From Ascoidea tarda (nom. inval.) (taxonomy: Eukaryota > Ascomycota > Saccharomycetes > Ascoideales > Ascoideaceae), in assembly GCA_030560485.1 (NCBI GenBank), contig JAKTTS010000120.1, forward strand, positions 1 through 33,459: DNA of 33,459 bases. Direction: 5' to 3'. Below, piece after piece: positions 9,403 to 17,428 of the stretch. How positions within the stretch are numbered: the first letter of the stretch is position 1; every line of letters begins with the position of its first letter. Made by a program: the position numbers and the translations under genes. Under the pieces are notes generated by a model, which saw only the letters and a list, made by a program, of their open reading frames with translations, made no database searches and was not told the origin of the DNA.

Positions 9403-9840
9403 CTCCAGCTATTGTTTTCACTCTTGTTTTGACTCTCCTGCAAAGTTCGGTTTTTCTGCTGCTTTGCTCACTTTCTCGCTCGAGTTTCCATTATCTCTAT
9501 TTGTTTGACCACTCTCCCATTGTTGACTGGTTAATTAATATTTCTCTGCTGCTTAATAATTAATCTGCCATCTGTCTGCTGAATCACTCAACTGATCTCG
9601 TTTCAGACATTATTATTTATATCTCCTCCTCTCTCAGAATTGACAGGCTCTACTCCATCAATTATCCCTTTTGCCTTTCACTCAATCAAACAAACGATCC
9701 CTATTATCTCGTATTTCAAATCCATTATTCCTCTTTTATTTCCCATCTCATAATCATATTTGTAATCATACTTATACTCACTCATAATCATAATCATAAT
9801 TCACATTGCTGTTTACCTCCACTCATAACATCTAGTTCTT

Positions 9841-12800
9841 ATGTCAAATAAAAGCAAACCCTTTTTATCTACCTACCAAAATACCGATTCTCCCACTTCT
9901 ACTTATTTGCAGAATGGGAATAACACCAACATTATTTCAAAGACAAACAGCAAATTGAGAAAACTAAACAAGGAAAAACTCAAAAACAAGTTAAACATAA
10001 CTGCAAACACAACCACGCATGCTCATAATAACCACACTCATACTCATCCTACTCATACTCACACTTCTCACTCAACACACTCTGCTTCTGAAGATACGGC
10101 AAACAACACAAGCAATTCCATTTCTACCAACAACTCCACTGTAATCTCCTCCAACAATTACTCCACTGCTACAAACACCCTCAACTCATCTACCACAACC
10201 AACAAAAAAATACTTCCAAACTCCTTCACCATCTCAAATTTAAATTCAATTGCAAATCCCAATTCAAATAAAAACATAAACTCAAACTCAAACTCAAACT
10301 CAATCGCAAACTCTTCTTCCACCCAAAATCAAAATCATAATCAAAATCAAAATATCAATATAAACTTGCTCTCAAATTCCTACAACGCAATCCCAAATTC
10401 AATCACTATTCCTGACCTAAGCAACATTAACTACCTTAATAACCACAACAGCATGTCTCCTAATAACAACAACACCAACACTAATAATATTATCATCAAC
10501 AATAACCTCATCTCTTCTTCCCCTATTAACAACAGCAACATCAATACCAATAATAACAACTTAAACTCAAATAATGCTTCCAATAGCCCCACTCAAACCT
10601 TCTCAACCCTTTCTAATAAACCTCCTCCTGTCTCATTTAAATACAACTTTCTAGTTTACTACTTGGATATCGATAACCATAACATCGATATCGAAAATCT
10701 ACACAACGATGTTAACATCAAATTAATCCAGTCGGGTTTGAAAACCTCAAACATAACCTACTTGAATTGTTTCAGCTCTTTATTAGCTTTATTAATCGAA
10801 AAATCAAAAATCGAATCTGATATTTCCTTTCCAACTGTAATCATAATAAATGATAACAACAACCTTAACAATATCCAAGACTTGTTACCAAATAAAAACA
10901 TCAACTCAAAGGTCTTCAACACCCTTGACGACCTAAAATCTTTCTCGGATATCTCAATTTTCTTAAATGTTTTCTTCTACAACTTGAATCTATCCATAAG
11001 CACAACAAACAATTTAAATTACCCAAAACTATTATCCCAAATCCTATTAGCTAACGACTTCTTCATCAAAAATAGGTTCAAAAGAATGAAATCTTTATCC
11101 GGCTTAAACATCTTTGAAAATAATACAACCTTAAATTTCAACAACTTAATCAATAAAAACTGTTGTGGTAATTCCTCTTATGTTCACTTTCATCACAACA
11201 AATCAAACCATTTGATAAAAAAAATCACGGCAACTCCCTCAGAATTAAACCAATCATACTCTTATCCCACCTTTAATATAATCCCATTTCCTGAAAATAT
11301 ATCTATTCGATCAATGACAAACAATCTATCCCTAATCTGCCAAACTAACTCCTTCAATTTCATCTCTTTAAATTCCTCAATCTTAAAAAAGAGATTCCAA
11401 AATTATCTAGATTTGATTGTCCACAATATCGATTTTGAAGAATCCCTAAATATATCAAGCTCAAGAAAATTCTTTATAAAAGAATTTTGTGTTGATAGTT
11501 GGTATTTTCCATCTCATGATTTATCCTATGAAGAATTAATCTATGTAGCCTACATAATCATCCAAAAATCATGTAATGATGTCAAGACGGAATATAACTC
11601 CAATTACTGTTCCAATTTATCCTCAAGTTCTTTAAACGATTTAGTTCCTTCAAACAATAAAATCATATGCTTCTTATTAGCCGTTAAAAATTCGTATCAT
11701 GCTGGTAACAAATTTCACAATTTTAGACATGCAATTGACGTTTTACAAGCTACTTATTTCTTTCTAATTAAACTAAATCTCTTATCAACAGATTCCCTAA
11801 TTTATGCTAAATCCCAAAGTCAAAACAGATTAATTAAAAGCAAAAAATTGAATATTTTAAATTCTTTGAAATCGAAATCAATTACTCAAATCGTCAATGA
11901 AGAAGTTCAAAATACTTTAGATAAAAGTGGTGAAGAATTAAATCCCATAGTTGAATACAATTATTATCTTAATAGTCCAAGAGCTTATATTCAAAATTTA
12001 TTTGATCAGGAAAAATCATATAAAAAGGAAAGACAAAGACAAAGAAAAAATAATAACAAAAATAACAAAAGCAATACTGATATTGACAATGATAATGATA
12101 ATGATACCACTACTGATAGCGATAGTGATTCCGATAATCTCTCATCAGAATGTCTTGTTAATGAAGTTATGAAACCAATTGAAGTGTTAGGATTACTATT
12201 AGCTGCTCTTGGGCATGATACTGGACATCCTGGATTGACCAATTTATTTTTATGCAAACATGAATCACCATTGTCCACTATATTTAATGAAACATCAGTT
12301 TTAGAAAACTATCATTATATTATGTTTGAAAAACTAATTACAAACTTTTGGACAGAAAAACATTTTATTGATCTTTCAGAGACAGTATCATGTTGCATTA
12401 ATTTGAAAAATCTAATAACAGAAAGCATACTAGCTACAGATATGGCAAAGCATTCGGAATACATTACAAAAATTAAACATTTTAAAGAACTAGCCAATGA
12501 ATATAATAATGCAAACAAAGATGATATAAATAAAGATAAAATCAAAAATCAAATTAAGAGCCAAATCAAGGAAAAACTAACCAGTAAATTATTATGCTCA
12601 TTAATAATTAAATGTGCAGATATTTCAAATGTTACAAGACCTTTAAGAGTTTCAACTCAATGGGGTATAGCATTGGGTAAAGAATTTGGAGAAATTGCCA
12701 CATTAGAAAGTTTATTGACGATAAACAAAAAACTATTGGATTTGACGTTAAGTACTAAGATTAATACCGAAGGGCCCTTAAATATTGACGACTACATTCG

Positions 12801-13152
12801 GAAAAATTTCGATAAAGATGATTTAGATTTGATAGTAAAAGAAAATTTACAAGATGATGAAAATTCATATAAGGACAATGGTCTTTATGATCAAAGGGGA
12901 AACAAACTAGGATTAGTAAGTTGTTTAAAAAACAATCCGGAACTCTATAAGGGACAAATTTTTTTCATTAATACATTTGCATTAGAACTATTCAAAAGTA
13001 TTCTGGAAATATTTCCAAATTTAAGATTTGCTGTTGGAATCATTGAGAAAAATGTTGCATTTTGGGAAAAGATTAAACATGATATTGAGACTAATGATGG
13101 CAAAGAATTAAACGGGTTGGATGAAATATTGCCTCTAGAAGCCATATATTAA
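9841..13152 (+). CDS. PDE2: High-affinity cAMP phosphodiesterase (class I PDE)
   Basis: 1103 residues, about twice the 526 of S. cerevisiae Pde2. The C-terminal half is a class I cyclic nucleotide phosphodiesterase domain. Metal and catalytic residues are in place: HNFRHAID (H626, H630), GHDTGHPG (H791, D792, H795), CADISN (D927), and GQIFFINTF with the likely invariant purine-binding Gln at 1039. It hydrolyses cAMP to 5'-AMP and so damps Ras/PKA signalling in the cytosol. The first 270 or so residues are low-complexity Asn/Ser/Thr, with a His-Thr repeat at about 57-82. A charged insert (about 733-766, RQRQRKNNN then Asp/Ser repeats) sits between the two metal motifs. The ATG at 9841 is the first in frame. 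There is no transmembrane segment or targeting signal. The extra length is disordered sequence, not a new domain. Confidence 0.93.
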   Translation: MSNKSKPFLSTYQNTDSPTSTYLQNGNNTNIISKTNSKLRKLNKEKLKNKLNITANTTTHAHNNHTHTHPTHTHTSHSTHSASEDTANNTSNSISTNNSTVISSNNYSTATNTLNSSTTTNKKILPNSFTISNLNSIANPNSNKNINSNSNSNSIANSSSTQNQNHNQNQNININLLSNSYNAIPNSITIPDLSNINYLNNHNSMSPNNNNTNTNNIIINNNLISSSPINNSNINTNNNNLNSNNASNSPTQTFSTLSNKPPPVSFKYNFLVYYLDIDNHNIDIENLHNDVNIKLIQSGLKTSNITYLNCFSSLLALLIEKSKIESDISFPTVIIINDNNNLNNIQDLLPNKNINSKVFNTLDDLKSFSDISIFLNVFFYNLNLSISTTNNLNYPKLLSQILLANDFFIKNRFKRMKSLSGLNIFENNTTLNFNNLINKNCCGNSSYVHFHHNKSNHLIKKITATPSELNQSYSYPTFNIIPFPENISIRSMTNNLSLICQTNSFNFISLNSSILKKRFQNYLDLIVHNIDFEESLNISSSRKFFIKEFCVDSWYFPSHDLSYEELIYVAYIIIQKSCNDVKTEYNSNYCSNLSSSSLNDLVPSNNKIICFLLAVKNSYHAGNKFHNFRHAIDVLQATYFFLIKLNLLSTDSLIYAKSQSQNRLIKSKKLNILNSLKSKSITQIVNEEVQNTLDKSGEELNPIVEYNYYLNSPRAYIQNLFDQEKSYKKERQRQRKNNNKNNKSNTDIDNDNDNDTTTDSDSDSDNLSSECLVNEVMKPIEVLGLLLAALGHDTGHPGLTNLFLCKHESPLSTIFNETSVLENYHYIMFEKLITNFWTEKHFIDLSETVSCCINLKNLITESILATDMAKHSEYITKIKHFKELANEYNNANKDDINKDKIKNQIKSQIKEKLTSKLLCSLIIKCADISNVTRPLRVSTQWGIALGKEFGEIATLESLLTINKKLLDLTLSTKINTEGPLNIDDYIRKNFDKDDLDLIVKENLQDDENSYKDNGLYDQRGNKLGLVSCLKNNPELYKGQIFFINTFALELFKSILEIFPNLRFAVGIIEKNVAFWEKIKHDIETNDGKELNGLDEILPLEAIY

Positions 13153-13175
13153 CATGTATTAAATTGGGAACCAAT

Positions 13176-13197
13176 AAAAAAAAAAAAAAAAAAAAAA
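13176..13197 (+). repeat. A22 homopolymer just after the PDE2 stop
   Basis: Twenty-two consecutive A's, 24 bases after the PDE2 stop and preceded by CCAAT. It probably acts in or near the PDE2 3' end, or is a chance slippage tract. Confidence 0.9.
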
Positions 13198-13555
13198 TTA
13201 AATATAAAATAAATAGACGATTGACTATTAATTATGCATTGATTTCTAAATTTTTTTCTATTGAATTATTGAATCACTTTTTTTGCCTTTTTATACCTTT
13301 TTCAGATTTTATATAGTATTTGTTTTCTTCAATTTCTTTTGTTTCGTATTAGTTTTCATAGTATTTCTTTTGTTTTGTGTTTTTCTATTCTCTATTTCTT
13401 TTTACGTTTTGCTGGATTCTTACTCTTGTTACTTTTATGCACCAAATTGGTGGTTTGTAACTTTTCACGTCAAAATTCGGCCGGCTCTCAAAAACCGTTG
13501 AAACAACAACGGCTGTCAAATTCCGGCACTCAAACGCAAAAAGCAGAAAAAGTGT

Positions 13556-13562
13556 AAAAAAA
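13556..13562 (-). terminator. Pol III terminator of tRNA-Arg
   Basis: A run of seven T's on the minus strand starts at the base after the tRNA discriminator. This is the normal RNA polymerase III stop signal. Confidence 0.9.
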
Positions 13563-13635
13563 TACCCATGATGGGACTCGAACCCACAATTTCCTGATTC
13601 GAAGTCAGACGCGTTAACCATTACGCTACACAGGT
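13563..13635 (-). tRNA. tRNA-Arg with anticodon UCG, no intron
   Basis: A 73-base cloverleaf read by eye on the minus strand: acceptor ACCTGTG/CATGGGT (two G-U pairs) with discriminator A; D stem GCGT/ACGC; anticodon stem TCTGA/TCAGG with loop CTTCGAA; five-base variable loop; T arm GTGGG/CCCAT with loop TTCGAGT. The anticodon TCG is complementary to 13600-13602. The B box GGTTCGAGTCC is intact. The 3' CCA is not encoded, as expected for a nuclear gene. The sequence resembles yeast tRNA-Arg(UCU) through the D and anticodon arms, so it may descend from that isoacceptor. It would read CGA and possibly CGG. Confidence 0.96.
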
Positions 13636-13645
13636 GTTATTTAAC

Positions 13646-14135
13646 TCAAGAGCTCTTCTATGAAGTAGTAAAAGCCATATTTACTTTCTAATGCAGGCAA
13701 TTGCAGGAGAATTGCTTGACGGGAGCTGCCGCTTTGGGAATTCTAGAACACTCAGATAAGAAGTTCCCGCTCGTTTGACCATGGGCCAATCAGAGCACGT
13801 CCTGAGGCCACCGAAAAATGCTGAGAACTGCTAATGGGAAGAATTGCGATAGCTGAAAGATCGTTCAATGAAGAAGTCAATGAAGAGAGCAGTATGTTCT
13901 TTAGACGACAAAGCAACTGCATACTTGATTGGTGACACAACGATAATGCCACAAATACTTTCTATGTAGAGCTGATAATAAATCAGTTACTGTGGAGCGA
14001 AAACTGAAGATAGAAAAGAGGGTCGGATCTCGCTGTGCTTATCACTAAATAAATCTCTCGAATTGCAACACCGGAAGGTGTTACTCGTTTTCAAAAGCAC
14101 TTAACCCATATCTCTAGTGGACATAGAGCTCTTTT
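13646..14135. other. Hairpin-rich, GC-richer segment flanked by inverted repeats
   Basis: The ends can pair: AAGAGCTC-TTC-TATG (13647-13661) with CATAGAGCTCTT (14123-14134), leaving a three-base bulge. Inside are AGGCAATT/AATTGCTT (13695-13717), GGGAATTCT/AGAAGTTCCC with one bulged G (13736-13768), AGTATG/CATACT around CTTT/AAAG (about 13891-13926), and AACACC-GGAA-GGTGTT (14067-14082), a six-pair stem with a GNRA-type tetraloop. The segment is about 490 bases and contains no credible ORF. It could be a non-coding RNA, or divergent promoter DNA of the tRNA and aminotransferase genes. Confidence 0.3.
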
Positions 14136-14370
14136 GGGGGGGGGATTTGTTCTGTTTTTGTTTCTGATATTTAACTGATAGGATAAGCATAATAATATAG
14201 TAATAATTATTTTTTTGTTTGGTTTATATGATATGATTTTTTGATCAAAATATTTTCAGAGTTTTGAAGTTTTGAAGCTTTGATAAGGAAATTGTGATTT
14301 GAAATGTAGCTCTCAATTCCAGTTGAAGAAACAAGCAATCTTAGTTTTTATCTAGTTTGTCTTTTCTCTT

Positions 14371-14378
14371 TATAAATA
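14371..14378 (+). promoter_or_regulatory. TATA box of the aminotransferase gene
   Basis: TATAAATA lies 134 bases before the ATG at 14512, a usual yeast distance. Confidence 0.55.
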
Positions 14379-14511
14379 TCATTATATTTCCTTTGGAAGC
14401 TATTTCTTTTTTTATATTTGTTTTAACACCATCACTGAATCACAATCACAATTAAACCTACAATTACAATTGTTATTTCAATTTTACTCTTATTCTCAAT
14501 TCTTTATCAAA

Positions 14512-15900
14512 ATGACTATTACAGATAACAATAAATCTTACTTATTTCAAGCTGCTATTGAAAAAAAGCAACCAATGATCGTTTCAGGCAGTGGAATCAC
14601 ACTAGTCGTTCAAAATCCAGTTACTCTTGAAAAAAAAACAATCTACGATGGTAATACCTCAGCTTCTGTCGGTTCATTAGGACATGGTGATCCCGACATT
14701 ATTAAAGCTATGAAGGATGCAGCTGAAGAGTGTACCTACTCATATCCTGTTACCACTTGTAATTATAACGCAGAAAAATTGGCAGAATTTATTTGCAAAA
14801 ATTCTCCTCCAGGTGCATTTTCTAGTGCTGTCTTTCTTGGTTCAGGTTCTGAAGCCAACGAAAATATGTTAAAGATCGCTTACCAATATCATTTAGAGAA
14901 CAACCAACCTAAAAGAACTAAGTTCATTTCAAGGAACCAAAGTTATCATGGATTTTCTTTAGGTTCAATGTCAATTGCTCAAACTAAAAGACACGAAAAA
15001 TTTAGACCAATTAATTTAGACCAAAAGCAATTTGTTAAAGTAAGTGAATGTTATCCATACCAAAAAATGAAAGAAAATGAAACCCTTGAACAATACAAAG
15101 ACAGATTAGTCAAGGAAGTTGAGGATAAATTCATTGAATTAGGTCCTAATACAGTTGCAGCCTTTATCTGTGAGACTGTTTCTGGCTCTACTTTGGGCTG
15201 TCAACCCCCAGTTCCTGGTTACTTGGAAGGAATTAGAGATATTTGTGATAAATACGGTGCCTTATTTGTATTAGATGAAGTGATGTGTGGTATCGGTAGA
15301 AGTGGTACTTACCATGCTTGGGAACAATTTTTACCATTAGATAAAGGTCCTGATTTACAAACCATCGGTAAGACTTTGGGTTCAGGTTATGTTACCATTG
15401 CAGGTATTTTAATCTCCCCCAAAGTTAAAGAGGTTTACTTAAAGGGTTCTGGTAAAGTTATTGGTGCTCATACTTATCAGTCTCATTCATTTAATTGTAA
15501 AGTTGCCTTGGCAGTTCAAGAGAAAATCATCAATAACAATTTAGTTGAAAACTCTATGAATATGGGTAATTATTTGCATAAATTAGTTGAACTTAAATTG
15601 AAGGACAGTAAGATAATTGGTGAAGTTAGAGGTGCAGGAACATTTCAAGCAGTGGAATTTGTTAAAAACAAAACAACTAAAGAACCATTTGAAAAGGAAT
15701 TGGACTTGGGCCATTTAATCGCTAATAGATGTTTTGAAAAGGGATTGCAAATCATGGGTATGGACAATTGTATTGATGGCGATAAGGGTGATCATATTTT
15801 ATTCTCTCCAGCTTATATTATAACTAAGGAAGAAGTTGACAAGATTACAGATATCTTTGCTGAAGTATGTAATGAAGTTGAAAAGGAGATCCTCGGTTAA
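14512..15900 (+). CDS. Class III PLP-dependent aminotransferase (omega-aminotransferase family, substrate unknown)
   Basis: 462 residues from the ATG at 14512 (AAAATGACT context); an upstream in-frame ATG at 14470 would add 14 residues in a poor context. Fold-type I, class III motifs are all present: LGSGSEANE (109-117, phosphate loop), YHG (145-147), LDEVMCGIGRSG (254-265, Asp255 for the pyridine nitrogen), and IGKTLGSGY with Lys287 as the PLP lysine. The C-terminal small domain (GEVRGAGTFQAVEF, HILFSPAYIITKEEVD) is complete. Such enzymes move an amino group from an omega-amino or amino acid donor to pyruvate or 2-oxoglutarate. It resembles the uncharacterised fungal/bacterial group more than GABA (Uga1), ornithine (Car2) or DAPA (Bio3) transaminases. 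No mitochondrial presequence is evident, so it is probably cytosolic. Confidence 0.9.
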   Translation: MTITDNNKSYLFQAAIEKKQPMIVSGSGITLVVQNPVTLEKKTIYDGNTSASVGSLGHGDPDIIKAMKDAAEECTYSYPVTTCNYNAEKLAEFICKNSPPGAFSSAVFLGSGSEANENMLKIAYQYHLENNQPKRTKFISRNQSYHGFSLGSMSIAQTKRHEKFRPINLDQKQFVKVSECYPYQKMKENETLEQYKDRLVKEVEDKFIELGPNTVAAFICETVSGSTLGCQPPVPGYLEGIRDICDKYGALFVLDEVMCGIGRSGTYHAWEQFLPLDKGPDLQTIGKTLGSGYVTIAGILISPKVKEVYLKGSGKVIGAHTYQSHSFNCKVALAVQEKIINNNLVENSMNMGNYLHKLVELKLKDSKIIGEVRGAGTFQAVEFVKNKTTKEPFEKELDLGHLIANRCFEKGLQIMGMDNCIDGDKGDHILFSPAYIITKEEVDKITDIFAEVCNEVEKEILG

Positions 15901-16559
15901 TAAATTGTTTATTTTTATATTTTTATATTTTTATATTTTTATATTTTTATATTTTTATATTTTTATATTTTTATATTTTTATATTTTTATATTTTTATAT
16001 TTTATATTTTATATTTATATTTTACATTTTACGTTATCTTTTTCCAGTCCATGACACCAAGACATATCTGGTTAGCACAGACTTATCTATGAAAAGTGAC
16101 AGAAAAAGCTGTCCCGATTGGGAAAGTCCAGTTTTCCATTACATTTTTTACCAGTGACTTATAATTTATAATAATAATATTAGCTGCAACGTAGAAAAGT
16201 AACGCCGATTAGCATTTGCACCCAATCCATAGCTTATCCCTTAAGTTTCAACGTTCAAATCAAACCAACAGCTTAAGTCATTCTGAAAGTTGGCTAAACG
16301 CCACATGCTGCAGGCTTGATCTTTCTGGAAATCAAACTTCCAGCTGTGGCGGGACCCAGTAAAATCGAGAGCTAGTGAGGCGCATCCTCGGATTGTTCCA
16401 ATTTCCAGTCCAAAGCCGGATTAGAGCCAACCGCTGCTCGGTATTGAAGCTTTTTCGCAGGACTCCGGTTTGTTTCTTGACCGAAACGAAACCGGCTTTC
16501 TGCGGCGTCTTTTCTCAACTGTGATTCTGCTGTTTCTGCTTCCAATTTCCAGCAAAACC
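15901..16559. other. Spacer: minisatellite, then GC-rich promoter of the spliced gene
   Basis: The first 130 bases are the TTTTTATA repeat. From about 16270 G+C rises. This part holds two copies of TTCCAATTTCCAG (16396-16408 and 16540-16552), the second ending 8 bases before the ATG, plus CCGGTTT and AAACCGG elements in opposite orientation near 16465-16496. No TATA box or credible ORF was seen. Confidence 0.6.
15912..16001 (+). repeat. (TTTTTATA)n, 8-base tandem repeat
   Basis: About eleven near-perfect 8-base units begin 12 bases after the aminotransferase stop and then decay into TTTATA and TTTACA variants to about 16033. It lies in the 3' untranslated region. Transcribed, it would be an AU-rich, weakly structured tail and may supply polyadenylation efficiency signals (TATATA-like). 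Confidence 0.9.
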
Positions 16560-17248
16560 ATGGCGCCAGTGTATGTTTCTTGCTGTTTTTACTGTTTTTT
16601 TTGGTAAAAAACATACTAACGTTGCCTAGAACTGTGTTTGTTAAAATCCAGGGCAAGCTAGTGTTGCCAGTCAAGATTCACATCAACAGAAAGTCCATAC
16701 TCTCATCTCATCTCTCCAATAACAAGAACAAAAATGTCATCTTTGAGTCGACAATATCTTCCAAAAACTTGATCAAATTGAGAAAGGCCCCCAGAATTAT
16801 CATGTCCAACAACGACATGAAGTATCTCGTCAACAATGTAATCAAAAAAGAGCTACTTGCCATTCTTTTCAACGATGCTGCACAGGAAAATGAGAGCCAC
16901 ACCAGCGGCTATGATAACGACCATATCAGCCTCCTCATCAACAAAAAAAACTGGAAATTGAATTTCAGCATCAAGAAGCAGCTCTTGAGTGTTCTCAGAA
17001 TGTTTTTGAATGTTCACAGTATTTTCGACGACATTCACCCTGATAGCATCGACTCCAGCGTTATCAATTCCAGCTACAACCTTCTACAAAAGACCACCCA
17101 CAGAGAGTTTGTCACCAAGATTGACATTGACTCAGACCCAGAGGCAGAGCCAGCAGAAGAAACAAAAAGTGCTGTTCATTTCAAATACAATCACCTCCCT
17201 GTCTTCAGCAAAGGCATTGATTTGTACGTGCTTCAAAAGAAACTCTAA
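16560..17248 (+). CDS. Small spliced gene, 209-residue protein of unknown function
   Basis: Join 16560-16570 with 16630-17248. Exon 1 is only ATG GCG CCA GT. A GTATGT donor follows at 16571, with TACTAAC at 16614-16620 and TAG at 16627-16629. Splicing gives MAPVTVFVKIQG and continues in the long frame. Without splicing the frame would start at 16580 inside the intron with an odd hydrophobic leader. The protein is basic in its first half (VKIHINRKSIL, LRKAPRIIMSNNDMKYL), helical in the middle (LLSVLRMFLNVHSIFDDIHP), acidic near 188 (DSDPEAEPAEE), and ends YVLQKKL. I do not recognise the family. G+C is higher than in neighbouring genes. It stands only 180 bases upstream of the LEC1-like gene on the same strand. 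Confidence 0.75.
16571..16629 (+). other. 59-base spliceosomal intron
   Basis: Donor GTATGT, perfect yeast branch site TACTAAC (16614-16620), acceptor TAG ten bases after the branch A. The intron follows 11 bases of coding sequence, the 5'-end-biased position typical of budding-yeast introns. Removing it keeps the frame. Confidence 0.88.
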
Positions 17249-17314
17249 AGTCGTTTGCTCTAAGCGCCCATACTTTTCCTGGCTGAGCCGCTACTTCCTG
17301 CGTTGCGATATTGC

Positions 17315-17322
17315 TATATAAA
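17315..17322 (+). promoter_or_regulatory. TATA box of the PX-protein gene
   Basis: TATATAAA lies 107 bases before the ATG at 17429, within a compact 180-base spacer. Confidence 0.6.
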
Positions 17323-17428
17323 CAACAAAAGGAAGATAATTGCAATCTTCATCCCAATAGCTAGAATATAGTCAATATATCTTCTTTCACCTCTCAACCT
17401 CCTTTGTTTTTTCGTTACTAGACCCAAA

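Larger units (their letters stand above)
8627..9840. other. 1.2-kb spacer before PDE2 with a GC-rich patch and a pyrimidine-rich leader
   Basis: From 8820 to 9110 the sequence reaches about 60% G+C in a genome near 30%. It holds nested complementary segments: GGGCGTGC 8871-8878 with GCACGCCC 8943-8950 enclosing CCGC/GCGG 8878-8903 and AGACC/GGTCT 8907-8919, plus the palindrome CCAGATCTGG. Just after it are a CCAAT box (9134) and CGG-rich DNA. From 9240 to 9840 the plus strand is C/T-rich, as in long yeast 5' leaders. Several overlapping ORFs here have no protein-like composition. The patch could be promoter DNA or a structured RNA gene. Confidence 0.5.
13153..14511. other. 1.36-kb spacer with tRNA-Arg and a hairpin-rich segment
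   Basis: It begins with a 22-base A tract (13176-13197) directly behind PDE2, then T-rich DNA, the minus-strand tRNA at 13563-13635, a GC-richer segment (13640-14145) with several stems and a nine-G run (14136-14144), and the AT-rich promoter of the aminotransferase. Hydrophobic ORFs at 13283-13557 are T-tract artefacts. Confidence 0.6.

Noticed and set aside
13283-13557. Hydrophobic ORFs that look like small membrane proteins; the same at 4975-5178 and 9302-9563
   Set aside because: Phe/Leu/Ser strings are what T- and CT-rich untranslated DNA encodes in any frame; no conserved feature or good start context.
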